Shown here one piece after another: positions 36,133-44,387 of a DNA stretch of 64,000 nt (position 1 is its first letter; every line of letters begins with the position of its first letter). The stretch is taken from positions 1 through 64,000 of the forward strand of contig JAFRDH010000024.1 of NCBI GenBank assembly GCA_017403955.1, in the 5' to 3' direction. The stretch comes from Mogibacterium sp. Its GTDB lineage: Bacteria > Bacillota > Clostridia > Peptostreptococcales > Anaerovoracaceae. The notes below the pieces were generated by a model. The model ran no database searches and was not told the origin of the DNA. It worked only from the letters and a program-made list of their open reading frames with translations. The position numbers and the translations under genes are program-made.

Positions 36133-38496
36133 CTATATGTCGCGTGCGAGTGCGATCACTTTATATCCGTCATCCTGCTGTGAGGCGCCTGTCGGTTTGA
36201 AGCCCTGACCTTCCCAGAATCTGCGGGCTTCGACATTGGCTTCTATGCATCCGAGTGACAAGTAGTCGTAACCTGCGGCTTTCATCGCTGCTCTGACATC
36301 TGCGAAAATGCCCGAACCGACGCCGCGTCCCTGCATATCTCCGTCGACCATAAACCAGCCGATGAATGCATCATCGCTTTCAGGCCAGCCAGTAATAAGA
36401 TCCATAACGGCTACAAGCACATCGTCTTCATTATAGAAACCGACAAAGTGTTTGTTGTTCCTGGCTGCTCCTTCCGGAAGCTCTGAGATGATCTCAGTGA
36501 GACTCTCTCTGGTCGGAACAGTCTTCATATATTCGTAGTATCTGGAGTTTGACTTCGCCAGTCTGTAAACAGGCGAAATATCCGCTTCTGTGATCTTCCG
36601 GACTTTGTACTGCGTCGAAAGAGTATTGATATCCAGTCCGTCTCCCTCAGAGCTGCTCCTCGCCGCCTCGCTCTCTATCGCCTGGCGGAACTGAGTTTCA
36701 TAAAGTTCCTTGTAGGTGCCGTTCAGCGCAAGGAGTTCTTCATGTGTGCCCTGCTCCGCGATCACTCCGCCCTTGACTACAAGGATGCGGTCTGCTTTGA
36801 GGATAGTCGACAGTCTGTGAGCTATTACGATGCTTGTCCTGCCCTCCATCATTTTCTCAAGAGCATCCTGAATAGAGTTCTCCGAGATCGAATCGAGCGC
36901 GGATGTAGCCTCATCGAGGATCAGGATCTTAGGGTCTTTGAGAATGACTCTTGCAAGCGACAGCCTCTGTTTCTCGCCTCCGGAGAGCTTGAGTCCGCGG
37001 TTTCCGACCTGCGTGTCATAGCCGTCAGGCTGATTGACGATAAAGTCGTGGATATTGGCGATCCTGCAGGCTGCCTCTATCTCTTCCATCGAAGCCGAAT
37101 CGTTGGCATATCTGAGGTTTTCGAGGATCGTGCCGTTGAAAAGATATGTCTCCTGTGTCACGACTCCGATGCATTCTCTGAGATATGGAAGGTCAAAATC
37201 TCTGACATCAACGCCTGCGATCCTGACGCTTCCGGCCGAGACGTCATACAATCTCGGGATGAGATTGACGACGGTGGATTTGCCCGATCCTGAAGGTCCG
37301 ACTATCGCGTACATACTCCCGCCGGGAACCTCGAAGTTGACATCTGTAAGGATCGGATTCTCCGGATTGTAGCTGAACGCTACATGATCATAAGTGATCG
37401 GTTTGTTGTCAACATCCGGTTTCTGCCCGTTCTCAGGCGAGACGATCGTGTTCTCACGGTCAAAATAATCGAAGATCCTTGTGAACAGCGCAAGAGACCT
37501 CGTGAAGTCGACCGACAGATTGAGAAGCGATTCGATCGGTCTGTAAAGTCTGTTGACGAGAGCTACCGTTGCGGTGATGACACCGACAGTAAGGTCAGGG
37601 TCAATGTTCCTGATGATGAAATAGCCTCCTGCAAAATAAATGAGCAGAGGACCGACCTGCGTGAACATCCCCATCACGACTCTGAAGAGCTGACCTGACC
37701 TCTGCTCTTTGAGATTGAGGTCGGTCACTTCCCGGTTGACCTTGACGAACTCTTCGTATTCTTTCTCCTCGCGGGTGAATATCTTGACCAGCATCGAGCC
37801 GCTTACCGAGAGCGTTTCATCGATCTTCTGGTTCATCTCGTCGCTCTTGGTCTGGCTCTGCGTAAGATATTTCCATCTGGTCTTGCCTGCCGTCCTTGTC
37901 GGAAGTATAAGAAGCGGGATGACCACTATACCGACGACAGCAAGCTGAGGGCTCATGCTGAACAGAGCTATCAGTGTTGTCACGACTGTAGCGATGTTGC
38001 TGACGATGTTGGAAAGAGTGCCGCTTATTACAGAACTGACGCCGCTTATATCGGTGTTCATTCTCGTAATAATGTCTCCCTGCTTCTCAGTTGTGAAGAA
38101 AGAGTGCGGCATATACTGAAGATGCTTGTACATCTGATTGCGCATGTCAAAGATGATCTTCTGCGAGATCCATGCGTTTATATAATTCTCAAGGACTCCG
38201 ACGAGCTGGCTGACAGTCAGAGCAGCAAAAGCCATCAGGAGCAGTTTTATAAGGAGCTCCATATTCTTGCCGACAAGCGCTTCATCAACGATCCGTCCCG
38301 TAATGATCGACGGCATAAGTCCCACTGTCGCCGAAAGCAGGATCGTGATAAAAACGAATATGAACTGCAGCCAGTACGGCTTGAGATAGCCAAGGATCCT
38401 CGCGAGCAGAGCTCTTGAGACCTTAGGCATATTCTTTTTCTCCTCTTCAGTGAGGAAACTTCTCGGACCCATTCGTCCCGGACCAGGTCCAGCCAT
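36133..38496 (-). CDS. ABC exporter fused to a C-terminal GNAT acetyltransferase
   Basis: 787 residues. Residues ~30-350 are a six-helix type IV exporter domain, ~375-610 a nucleotide-binding domain with Walker A GPSGSGKST, signature LSGGEKQRLSLAR, Walker B ILILDEATSALD and H-loop IVIAHRLST. After a Ser/Glu linker (ARSSSEGDG) comes a GNAT domain (~625-787) with the acetyl-CoA motif GDMQGRGVGSGIFADV and the typical end ARRFWEGQGFKPTG. Both halves look intact with no stop or frameshift between them. It is probably a homodimeric multidrug/lipid-type exporter; a substrate-modifying role for GNAT is inference. GGGGGTATT precedes the ATG. Confidence 0.9.
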   Translation of the reverse strand: MAGPGPGRMGPRSFLTEEEKKNMPKVSRALLARILGYLKPYWLQFIFVFITILLSATVGLMPSIITGRIVDEALVGKNMELLIKLLLMAFAALTVSQLVGVLENYINAWISQKIIFDMRNQMYKHLQYMPHSFFTTEKQGDIITRMNTDISGVSSVISGTLSNIVSNIATVVTTLIALFSMSPQLAVVGIVVIPLLILPTRTAGKTRWKYLTQSQTKSDEMNQKIDETLSVSGSMLVKIFTREEKEYEEFVKVNREVTDLNLKEQRSGQLFRVVMGMFTQVGPLLIYFAGGYFIIRNIDPDLTVGVITATVALVNRLYRPIESLLNLSVDFTRSLALFTRIFDYFDRENTIVSPENGQKPDVDNKPITYDHVAFSYNPENPILTDVNFEVPGGSMYAIVGPSGSGKSTVVNLIPRLYDVSAGSVRIAGVDVRDFDLPYLRECIGVVTQETYLFNGTILENLRYANDSASMEEIEAACRIANIHDFIVNQPDGYDTQVGNRGLKLSGGEKQRLSLARVILKDPKILILDEATSALDSISENSIQDALEKMMEGRTSIVIAHRLSTILKADRILVVKGGVIAEQGTHEELLALNGTYKELYETQFRQAIESEAARSSSEGDGLDINTLSTQYKVRKITEADISPVYRLAKSNSRYYEYMKTVPTRESLTEIISELPEGAARNNKHFVGFYNEDDVLVAVMDLITGWPESDDAFIGWFMVDGDMQGRGVGSGIFADVRAAMKAAGYDYLSLGCIEANVEARRFWEGQGFKPTGASQQDDGYKVIALARDI

Positions 38497-38530
38497 AATA
38501 CCCCCTTCTTTTTCTTATCCCTTTATCAGA

Positions 38531-39388
38531 TCACAGTTCGACAGGAACTGGCTTTCTGATTTCCTCCTGCAGAGCTTCAGGATGCTCGAGCAGATACTTC
38601 ACAATGCGAAGTGATTTTGCATAGTAGAATCCATCAGCCAGTCTCTCATCGAGTGTGAATGTGCAGTTGATGACATCACGAGGCTGCCATGTTCCGTCTT
38701 CCATCAGCTTCTGCTCTTTGTGAAGAGTTCCGATAGTGATCATGAATGAGCATGTTCCGTAATTGCTCAGATGATGATAGCAGGATTCTGCTTTGATCGA
38801 TCCGAGGTTGGAAAGAAGTACGGATGAGTAATTCGGGTCGCCTGCTGTAAGTGCTGCAGGCATCATTCCGTGATACTCAAGGATTTTCAGTGTTCCGAAG
38901 AAACCTTCAAGTATGAATCTCGGCATGCTTCCGACCAGTTCCATGAGCTTGTCAAGATCGTTAGTCTTCTCTTTGCGGACCTTCTTGACATCGCCGACGA
39001 TCATTTTCGAAACTTTGTCAAAATTCATGTCCGGATCAACTTTGAGGAACATGAGTGTTTCATCAGCAGTGTCCTCGAACTTCTGCTTTACTACGAATGA
39101 AAGAGTAATATCTTTCCTCTGATAATATGTTCTTCCGGAGATGAAAATGTTGAGTTTAGGTCTGTGGTATATAGTTCTTGCTACGGCCGTGCAGATAGCA
39201 TGGAAGATCTTGAGATTCGTTCCGTCCTTTTCGTTTCTGTCTGCCATATATTTGACCAGATCAGTTACATCGAATTGCTGAGTCATAGATACTTCTGCTT
39301 CAGTCCTCTTAGGCATGATGTAAGGCAGAATATTATGATATCCATCAAGTCCTCTTACTCTTGTTCCGTCTCTTCTTTTGTTTCTCAT
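38531..39388 (-). CDS. CAT/E2-fold acyltransferase-like protein without the catalytic His
   Basis: 285 residues of the 2-oxoacid dehydrogenase acyltransferase catalytic fold (pfam00198 type), with no lipoyl or E3-binding domain. Recognised from the N-terminal FDVTDLVKYMADR/NLKIFHAICTAVART pattern, VLLSNLGSI, and the C-terminal TLDERLADGFYYAK. In E2 and CAT enzymes the last motif is DHRxxDG or HHxxxDG; here the His position is Glu248, while Asp252 and Gly253 remain. It may be a non-acylating homologue. No E1/E3 genes are nearby. AAAGGAAC precedes the ATG. Confidence 0.75.
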   Translation of the reverse strand: MRNKRRDGTRVRGLDGYHNILPYIMPKRTEAEVSMTQQFDVTDLVKYMADRNEKDGTNLKIFHAICTAVARTIYHRPKLNIFISGRTYYQRKDITLSFVVKQKFEDTADETLMFLKVDPDMNFDKVSKMIVGDVKKVRKEKTNDLDKLMELVGSMPRFILEGFFGTLKILEYHGMMPAALTAGDPNYSSVLLSNLGSIKAESCYHHLSNYGTCSFMITIGTLHKEQKLMEDGTWQPRDVINCTFTLDERLADGFYYAKSLRIVKYLLEHPEALQEEIRKPVPVEL

Positions 39389-39423
39389 GATTGTTCCTTT
39401 CTTCTGTTGCGCTTGTTGCGATT

Positions 39424-39597
39424 TTATTTCGATGCTTTCTTTCCGAATCCGAAAACAAGGTGAAGGAAGAGAAGGGATGTGATCGTTCCGGTGAGTGCGC
39501 CGATCCCCTGTGCTCTTCTGCGTCTTCTGTCTCTTTTGATGATTCTTTCGAGTTTCTTTTGCTTGGAATAGATTTTCTTCAGATCATTATTTTTCAT
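39424..39597 (-). CDS. 57-residue basic single-pass membrane protein
   Basis: Reads MKNNDLKKIYSKQKK..., with a highly charged N-terminal helix including a run of Arg (KRDRRRRR) and one hydrophobic segment near residues 30-50 (GALTGTITSLLFLHLVFGF), ending GKKASK. TATGGAGGAATCTG gives a strong ribosome binding site and the TAA is in frame. No family recognised. It lies between GDPD (32 bp before its start) and the E2-like gene, all on one strand, so it is probably co-transcribed with them. Confidence 0.7.
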   Translation of the reverse strand: MKNNDLKKIYSKQKKLERIIKRDRRRRRAQGIGALTGTITSLLFLHLVFGFGKKASK

Positions 39598-39629
39598 CAG
39601 ATTCCTCCATATTTTCTCAGGCTTGTATT

Positions 39630-40400
39630 TTACAGTTCTTCGGGGTCAAACTGCTCGAAAATCGGCACTGCCCCGCGTCTCAACACTTCTTTGTATTCTT
39701 CAGGTGTCGTTATCGTCCACGATGCTTCGGCAAGTCCGCGTTTGTCTACAGCATTGCGTACCGACTTGAAGTCTATGTCTTCAAATCTGAAAGCTATAAA
39801 GTCCGGTCTGGCAAGCATGTTGAACATCAGGTGCGTGAGCATTACTGCCTGATAAAACGGCAGACCCTCACGATTCCTGAAAAAGTTCTGTGCCAGCTGC
39901 CCGCGGATGTAGTCAGGTCTGAGTTTTCTGACCTGTATGAGCGCCCTCGGATCAAAGCTTTCAATGACGAACTCTCCGCGGTATCTGTCCAGTCTCTTGC
40001 AGACCGCCTCCGCAAGGGCTTTGTAATTACCGCGTGCGACTTTGAGTTCGATAAGAAGCGGCAGTCCGCTGTCTTCGAACAGGTCCAATACCTCGTCAAA
40101 AGTCGGGATCTGTTCGTCCGTTCCTTCAAGTCTGAGTTTTCGGAGATTCGTGATATCGTAGTCCTCGATCTGTCCTTTGACGCCTGTCTCTCTTTCAAGA
40201 TCATCGTCATGGAAGATGACAAGGCTGCCGTCCGCGATCAGATGAACATCGAATTCGACCGGGAATCCGTGTTCAAGAGCGCGTCTGAATGCTGCCATCG
40301 AATTCTCAGGTATCTCCGGCTTTTTGTGGAAGCCTCTGTGAGCATAACGCTCAGCCAGCTTTCCGCGCCTTAAATTGCTTGTCTGTCTGCCTTTTCTCAT
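39630..40400 (-). CDS. Glycerophosphodiester phosphodiesterase
   Basis: 256 residues. The GDPD signature is complete: AHRGFHKKPEIPENSMAAF near residue 20, metal-binding VEFDVHLIADG, and FHDDDLERET; the TIM-barrel continues to the C-terminus. It is a cytosolic form with no signal peptide, expected to cleave glycerophosphodiesters to glycerol-3-phosphate and alcohol. ATG at 40400 is one base after the MFS stop (TGATATG), so it is coupled to that permease, which suggests they serve one pathway. Confidence 0.92.
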   Translation of the reverse strand: MRKGRQTSNLRRGKLAERYAHRGFHKKPEIPENSMAAFRRALEHGFPVEFDVHLIADGSLVIFHDDDLERETGVKGQIEDYDITNLRKLRLEGTDEQIPTFDEVLDLFEDSGLPLLIELKVARGNYKALAEAVCKRLDRYRGEFVIESFDPRALIQVRKLRPDYIRGQLAQNFFRNREGLPFYQAVMLTHLMFNMLARPDFIAFRFEDIDFKSVRNAVDKRGLAEASWTITTPEEYKEVLRRGAVPIFEQFDPEEL

Positions 40401-40401
40401 A

Positions 40402-41736
40402 TCAGTCTTCCATGTCCTCAAAAGCTTCGAGTCCTTTCTTCGCTTCAGGAGCAGCATCTCCGTGCCTGACCATCAGCATAGTCACGAAGCTGAGTGCCAC
40501 GAAGAGAGCTGCATACGGGAAGAGGATCTTGTAACTCACATTTCTCATCAGGAATCCCGCAAGTATAGGTGTGACGACCTGAGCGGCCATAGAGGCAGTG
40601 TAATAATAGCCGGTGAATTTACCGATGTCCGAGCCTCTGCACATCTCTACTACCATAGGAAGAGAGTTGACATTGATCGCTGCCCATGCAAATCCCACCA
40701 GAGCAAACACAACGAACATGATTGCATTGATGCTGTGGAACGTCGTCGTAAGGAAGAATCCTGACAGGAAACATGCTGCCAGAAGGACGATCCCTATCTG
40801 GATGGTCTTCTTGCGTCCGATGTGCGATGCCAGCTGTCCTATAGGTATATAGGAAACGATAGCGCCGGCAGTAGCTATGAGCAGGCAGGTCGAAGCGCCT
40901 CCGAGCCCCTGACCCATCACTCTGTCGACATAAGTCGTGAACCATGTTGTGATACCGTTATATCCGATGAACCACAAAGCGATAGACGCCAGCAGGAATC
41001 CGAGGCTCTTTCTTACATCCTCAGGCAGCACCTCATTTCCGCTTCCGTCATCTTCTGCAAGGTTCCACTCCGGGTGCGCAGCCTCAAGTTCCTGATTCTC
41101 GCGAACGAGTTCGGGCTCTCTGATAGTAACGTACAGCACAGCGACTGATATTATCATTATCCCCGATACGACCAGGAATAACGGATGATAATTGACATGC
41201 TCAAGACCGAGCACCTTTGAATTCGGATACATCACTGCAGCTACGGCAAGATACATGATACCGCCTACAGCACCCATCAGATTGATTATCGCATTAGCTC
41301 TTGATCTTAAAGGTTTTGGTGTTACATCCGGCATCAAAGCGACTGCAGGGGATCTGTATGTTCCCATCGCTATAAGAAGAAGGCCGAGAATGATTATGAA
41401 CGCCACCATCTTGCCTGCGCCCGGCGCCTTATAGTATCCGTTATCAAGGAGCGGCAGAATATTGAGAAAAACTACCGCTGCGGCAGTACCTGCCAGGATA
41501 TACGGGGTTCTCTTGCCCATTCCGGTATTTGTCCTGTCCGAAAGTGTCCCGAAGAAAGGCAGGAGGAAAAGTGCCAGAACATTATCCGCAGCCATGATCG
41601 CTCCGGAATATGTTTCATTCAGATGGAAGGTCTTGGTGAGGATCAAAGGAACTACATTATCATACATCTGCCAGAAAGCGCAGATAGAAAGGAAAGCAAG
41701 TCCTACAAGTATAGTCCTTTTGTTGTTAAGTTTCAT
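40402..41736 (-). CDS. MFS permease (SLC45/GPH-like)
   Basis: 444 residues, 12 predicted helices with a ~40-residue charged central loop (REPELVRENQELEAAHPEWN). The LFLLPFFGTLSDRTNTGMGKR signature is typical for GPH/SLC45 sugar transporters. AACAGGAGTATTTAGAC precedes the ATG. The downstream GDPD gene is coupled by a 1-nt gap. A disaccharide, glycoside or glycerophosphodiester substrate is possible, but no motif decides. It is distinct from the permease at 34877-36130. Confidence 0.87.
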   Translation of the reverse strand: MKLNNKRTILVGLAFLSICAFWQMYDNVVPLILTKTFHLNETYSGAIMAADNVLALFLLPFFGTLSDRTNTGMGKRTPYILAGTAAAVVFLNILPLLDNGYYKAPGAGKMVAFIIILGLLLIAMGTYRSPAVALMPDVTPKPLRSRANAIINLMGAVGGIMYLAVAAVMYPNSKVLGLEHVNYHPLFLVVSGIMIISVAVLYVTIREPELVRENQELEAAHPEWNLAEDDGSGNEVLPEDVRKSLGFLLASIALWFIGYNGITTWFTTYVDRVMGQGLGGASTCLLIATAGAIVSYIPIGQLASHIGRKKTIQIGIVLLAACFLSGFFLTTTFHSINAIMFVVFALVGFAWAAINVNSLPMVVEMCRGSDIGKFTGYYYTASMAAQVVTPILAGFLMRNVSYKILFPYAALFVALSFVTMLMVRHGDAAPEAKKGLEAFEDMED

Positions 41737-41771
41737 GTCTAAATACTCCTGTTGCTATTCTCCTGCCGGTA

Positions 41772-42419
41772 CTATTCGAGGAAGCCCAATTCCCTGAGGG
41801 CTTGCGGAAGCTCATCAAATGAATTGATCACCCGGGCAGGATCTTTGATCGTTCCGAATCCGTAAGCAGCCCAGATACACGGAACGCCTGCTTTGGCAGA
41901 GGCATCCGCATCTTTCTGGATATCGCCGACGTATACTGCTTCGCTGATCCCGTTTCTCTGCATCACAAGACGGATATTATCTGCCTTGAGAAGTCCCGAT
42001 CTGCCCCACTCCTCATAGTCTTCGAAGTACTTGTACATATCCATCGAATCGAGGAAAGCCTTGACATACCCTTCCTGACAGTTACTTACAACAGACATCC
42101 TGACTCCGTGCTCGCAAAGGTACTTAAGCGTTTCTTCAGTTCCCGGAAACAGATCGCCGCCGTGCTCAGTGATGTATTCGTTCTCGAACTTTTCACAATA
42201 ACGCGCGAGTTCATAGCGCTCGTCACCGGTGTACTCAGTGAACAAGTCATCTGCGATCTCGTTCATAGTCTTGCCCATGTTGACCCGTATCCGGTCGGCC
42301 GTCAGGTTCTTGTCTACACCCTTGACTCTTTTGATCTCGATATTCCACGACTCTGCGACTGAGACCGCTGAATCCCACAGAGTCCCGTCCAGATCAAAAA
42401 TTACCATTTTTTCTTTCAT
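41772..42419 (-). CDS. HAD-superfamily phosphatase (phosphoglycolate-phosphatase-like)
   Basis: 215 residues. HAD motif I VIFDLDGTLWDS, helical cap domain, motif II VVSNCQEG, motif III Lys around RSGLLKADNIR, motif IV YVGDIQKDADAS. This is the Gph/PgmB-like subfamily IA; the substrate is not predictable. Start chosen at ATG 42419 (MKEKMVIFDLDG); the upstream region has an AAGGAG site that fits a start 14 codons earlier, so the start is uncertain. It lies 35 bp upstream of the MFS gene. Confidence 0.85.
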   Translation of the reverse strand: MKEKMVIFDLDGTLWDSAVSVAESWNIEIKRVKGVDKNLTADRIRVNMGKTMNEIADDLFTEYTGDERYELARYCEKFENEYITEHGGDLFPGTEETLKYLCEHGVRMSVVSNCQEGYVKAFLDSMDMYKYFEDYEEWGRSGLLKADNIRLVMQRNGISEAVYVGDIQKDADASAKAGVPCIWAAYGFGTIKDPARVINSFDELPQALRELGFLE

Positions 42420-42656
42420 AGTTATCAATCCGTAAAACTCCTTGCGAAAAAAGCTATACACAGTTAGTATACACCGAAACGGGTATTATTTTACATTCAG
42501 ACTCAAATTAATCGTGCGGCATTGCACAGCGGTGTTTCATATAGTTTTTTTCAATACTGTATGATAACTGCAGAGTAGTATATTAGTAAGAGATGTTTTT
42601 TGAGCAAATCAATAATTCGCTATATACAAAACTTAAAAGTACGGAGGTAATTACAA

Positions 42657-43232
42657 ATGAGAATCGATGCAGGCGGCAAACAGTGCCCAATTCCTGTAAT
42701 CATGGCTAAGAAAGAGCTCGAAGCAGGCGAGCAGGATGTTGAGATCATCGTTGATGGTCAGACTCAGATCGATAACCTTAAGAGACTCGGTGATGCGCTC
42801 GGAAGACCAGCTACATCTGAACCATGCGGCGAGAAGTTCCTGGTAAAATTCGCAAATGGCGAGACAAAAGTCGGTGCAGTAGTTGCAGAAGCAGGCAGTT
42901 ATGCTGTATTCTTTAACACAGACGCAATCGGAACAAATCAGTCCGAGCTCGGAAGAAACCTCGCTAAAATGGCTATCTTCACACTCAGCGAAGCTGATCA
43001 TATTCCTTCATACGTCCTCTTCATGAACGAAGGCGTTAAGCTCGTTACAGGCGTAGAGCCTCAGATCGTTGAAAACCTCAACACTCTTATCGAGAAAGGC
43101 TCTAAGGTACTGGTATGCGGAACATGCCTTAACTTCTACGGACTCAAGGAAGAGCTCAAGGTAGGTACTGTAAGCAATATGTATGACATCCTCGGCGCAA
43201 TGCAGGAAGTCACTAAGGTTATCAAACTGTAA
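42657..43232 (+). CDS. yedF: Selenium-metabolism-associated sulfurtransferase-like protein YedF
   Basis: 191 residues. N-terminal TusA-like domain with the CPIP motif (C10) and a C-terminal DsrE-like domain (~95-191) with VLVCGTCLNFYGL. This two-domain layout is the YedF form found in genomes that use selenium, and its partner DUF3343 gene follows with no spacing. ACGGAGGTAATTACAA precedes the ATG. selD, selA and selB are not in the window and no in-frame UGA selenocysteine was found nearby. Confidence 0.92.
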   Translation: MRIDAGGKQCPIPVIMAKKELEAGEQDVEIIVDGQTQIDNLKRLGDALGRPATSEPCGEKFLVKFANGETKVGAVVAEAGSYAVFFNTDAIGTNQSELGRNLAKMAIFTLSEADHIPSYVLFMNEGVKLVTGVEPQIVENLNTLIEKGSKVLVCGTCLNFYGLKEELKVGTVSNMYDILGAMQEVTKVIKL

Positions 43233-43511
43233 ATGGACGAATATTATCTTCTTACATTCGAATCAACTCATGCAGCTATCTCAACGGAGAAGCTACTCAA
43301 ACCGGCTGAAGTAACTATCATGCCGGTGCCTAGATTTATTTCCGCAAGCTGCGGGATCTCTGTTCGCATACGTCCGGATATGCGTGAAACTGCCGAGGCT
43401 ATTTTTGCCGCAGACAGCAAGCTCACAACGGATGACTATACATACTATCATGTGATAAGAAACAGAGCATCCGGAGAGACACAGTGCGACAAACTGGACT
43501 ATATCGGCTGA
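43233..43511 (+). CDS. DUF3343 protein, partner of YedF
   Basis: 92 residues, ATG immediately after the yedF stop (TAAATG). It carries the family pattern AISTEKLLK, IMPVPRFISASCGISVRI with a conserved Pro-Arg and Cys. DUF3343 proteins are small, often putative Se/S-carrier proteins encoded next to yedF; a catalytic role has not been shown to my knowledge. Translational coupling with yedF implies they work together. Confidence 0.9.
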   Translation: MDEYYLLTFESTHAAISTEKLLKPAEVTIMPVPRFISASCGISVRIRPDMRETAEAIFAADSKLTTDDYTYYHVIRNRASGETQCDKLDYIG

Positions 43512-43545
43512 TATCTTCCGGCACTGTATTATATGTTCGCGTAAG

Positions 43546-43589
43546 AAAAGAGAGCGGATAATTGTCTGAATGACAATGTCCGCTCTTTC
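43546..43589. terminator. Bidirectional terminator between DUF3343 and the sirtuin gene
   Basis: Compound hairpin: AGCGGA/TCCGCT outer stem with an inner ATTGTC/GACAAT stem, flanked by AAAAGAG and CTCTTTC. It separates the convergent plus and minus genes. Confidence 0.75.
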
Positions 43590-43618
43590 GATTGACTGAT
43601 TATTCAAGTCTTCAGAGT

Positions 43619-44353
43619 CTACCAGCCCATGACCTGGCTGAATACTTTTCCGATAGGATCTCTGATAACGAGATCCGCCATTCCGTCAGCCTGTGTAGCC
43701 GTCATATTGATAAGCACGAGGTGCTTGCCTCTGAAGTATCTTATGAGTCCTGCTGCAGGATATACTATCAGTGTAGTACCGCCTACGATCAGCGTATCCG
43801 CTCTCATGATAGCGTTTACAGCTCCGTCGATCACATCCTGATCCAGGCCCTCTTCATATAGTACGACATCCGGCTTGATCCTGCCGCCGCACTTATCACA
43901 GTAAGGCACGCCTTCTGACTCGAGGACTTTGTCCACATCATAGAATGCATGACATCTTTCGCAATAGTTCCTGAGGACCGATCCGTGGAGCTCATAAACG
44001 ACCTTGCTGCCCGCAAGCTGATGGAGACCATCGATATTCTGAGTCACGATAGCCTTGACTTTGCCCTGCTTTTCCAGTTCTGCCAGAGCCTTGTGGCATG
44101 CGTTAGGCTTCGCATCTTTGTAGATGAGTTTGTCCTTGTAGAATTCATAGAAATCCTTGGTATGTCTCATGTAGAAAGAATGTGAGATCATTTCTTCAGG
44201 CGATACCTCTCTGCCGAGGTCCTGATTGTACAGTCCGTTCGCGCTTCTGAAATCAGGAATACCGCTCTCAGTGGAGACACCTGCCCCACCAAAGAAAACA
44301 ATATTATTACTCTCATCAATAATCTTCTTTAACTTTTTGATATCTTCAGTCAT
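43619..44353 (-). CDS. cobB: NAD-dependent protein deacylase (sirtuin)
   Basis: 244 residues. NAD motifs GGAGVSTESGIPDFRS and TQNIDGLHQLAG, catalytic His in YELHGSVL, and the four-Cys zinc site (CERCH and CDKCGG). The deacetylase removes acyl groups from Lys with NAD+ and may adjust acetyl-CoA-dependent enzymes. It is the last gene of a leftward run, 34 bp after the Fe-alcohol dehydrogenase. Class U/III distinction cannot be made reliably by eye. Confidence 0.94.
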   Translation of the reverse strand: MTEDIKKLKKIIDESNNIVFFGGAGVSTESGIPDFRSANGLYNQDLGREVSPEEMISHSFYMRHTKDFYEFYKDKLIYKDAKPNACHKALAELEKQGKVKAIVTQNIDGLHQLAGSKVVYELHGSVLRNYCERCHAFYDVDKVLESEGVPYCDKCGGRIKPDVVLYEEGLDQDVIDGAVNAIMRADTLIVGGTTLIVYPAAGLIRYFRGKHLVLINMTATQADGMADLVIRDPIGKVFSQVMGW

Positions 44354-44387
44354 TTCAGCGTCTCCTTTCTGTTATGAATTATTTGTT

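Noticed and set aside
42462-42656. Promoter pieces upstream of yedF and the HAD gene (TATACT, TATAGT)
   Set aside because: No -35 at suitable spacing could be matched, so no promoter is called.
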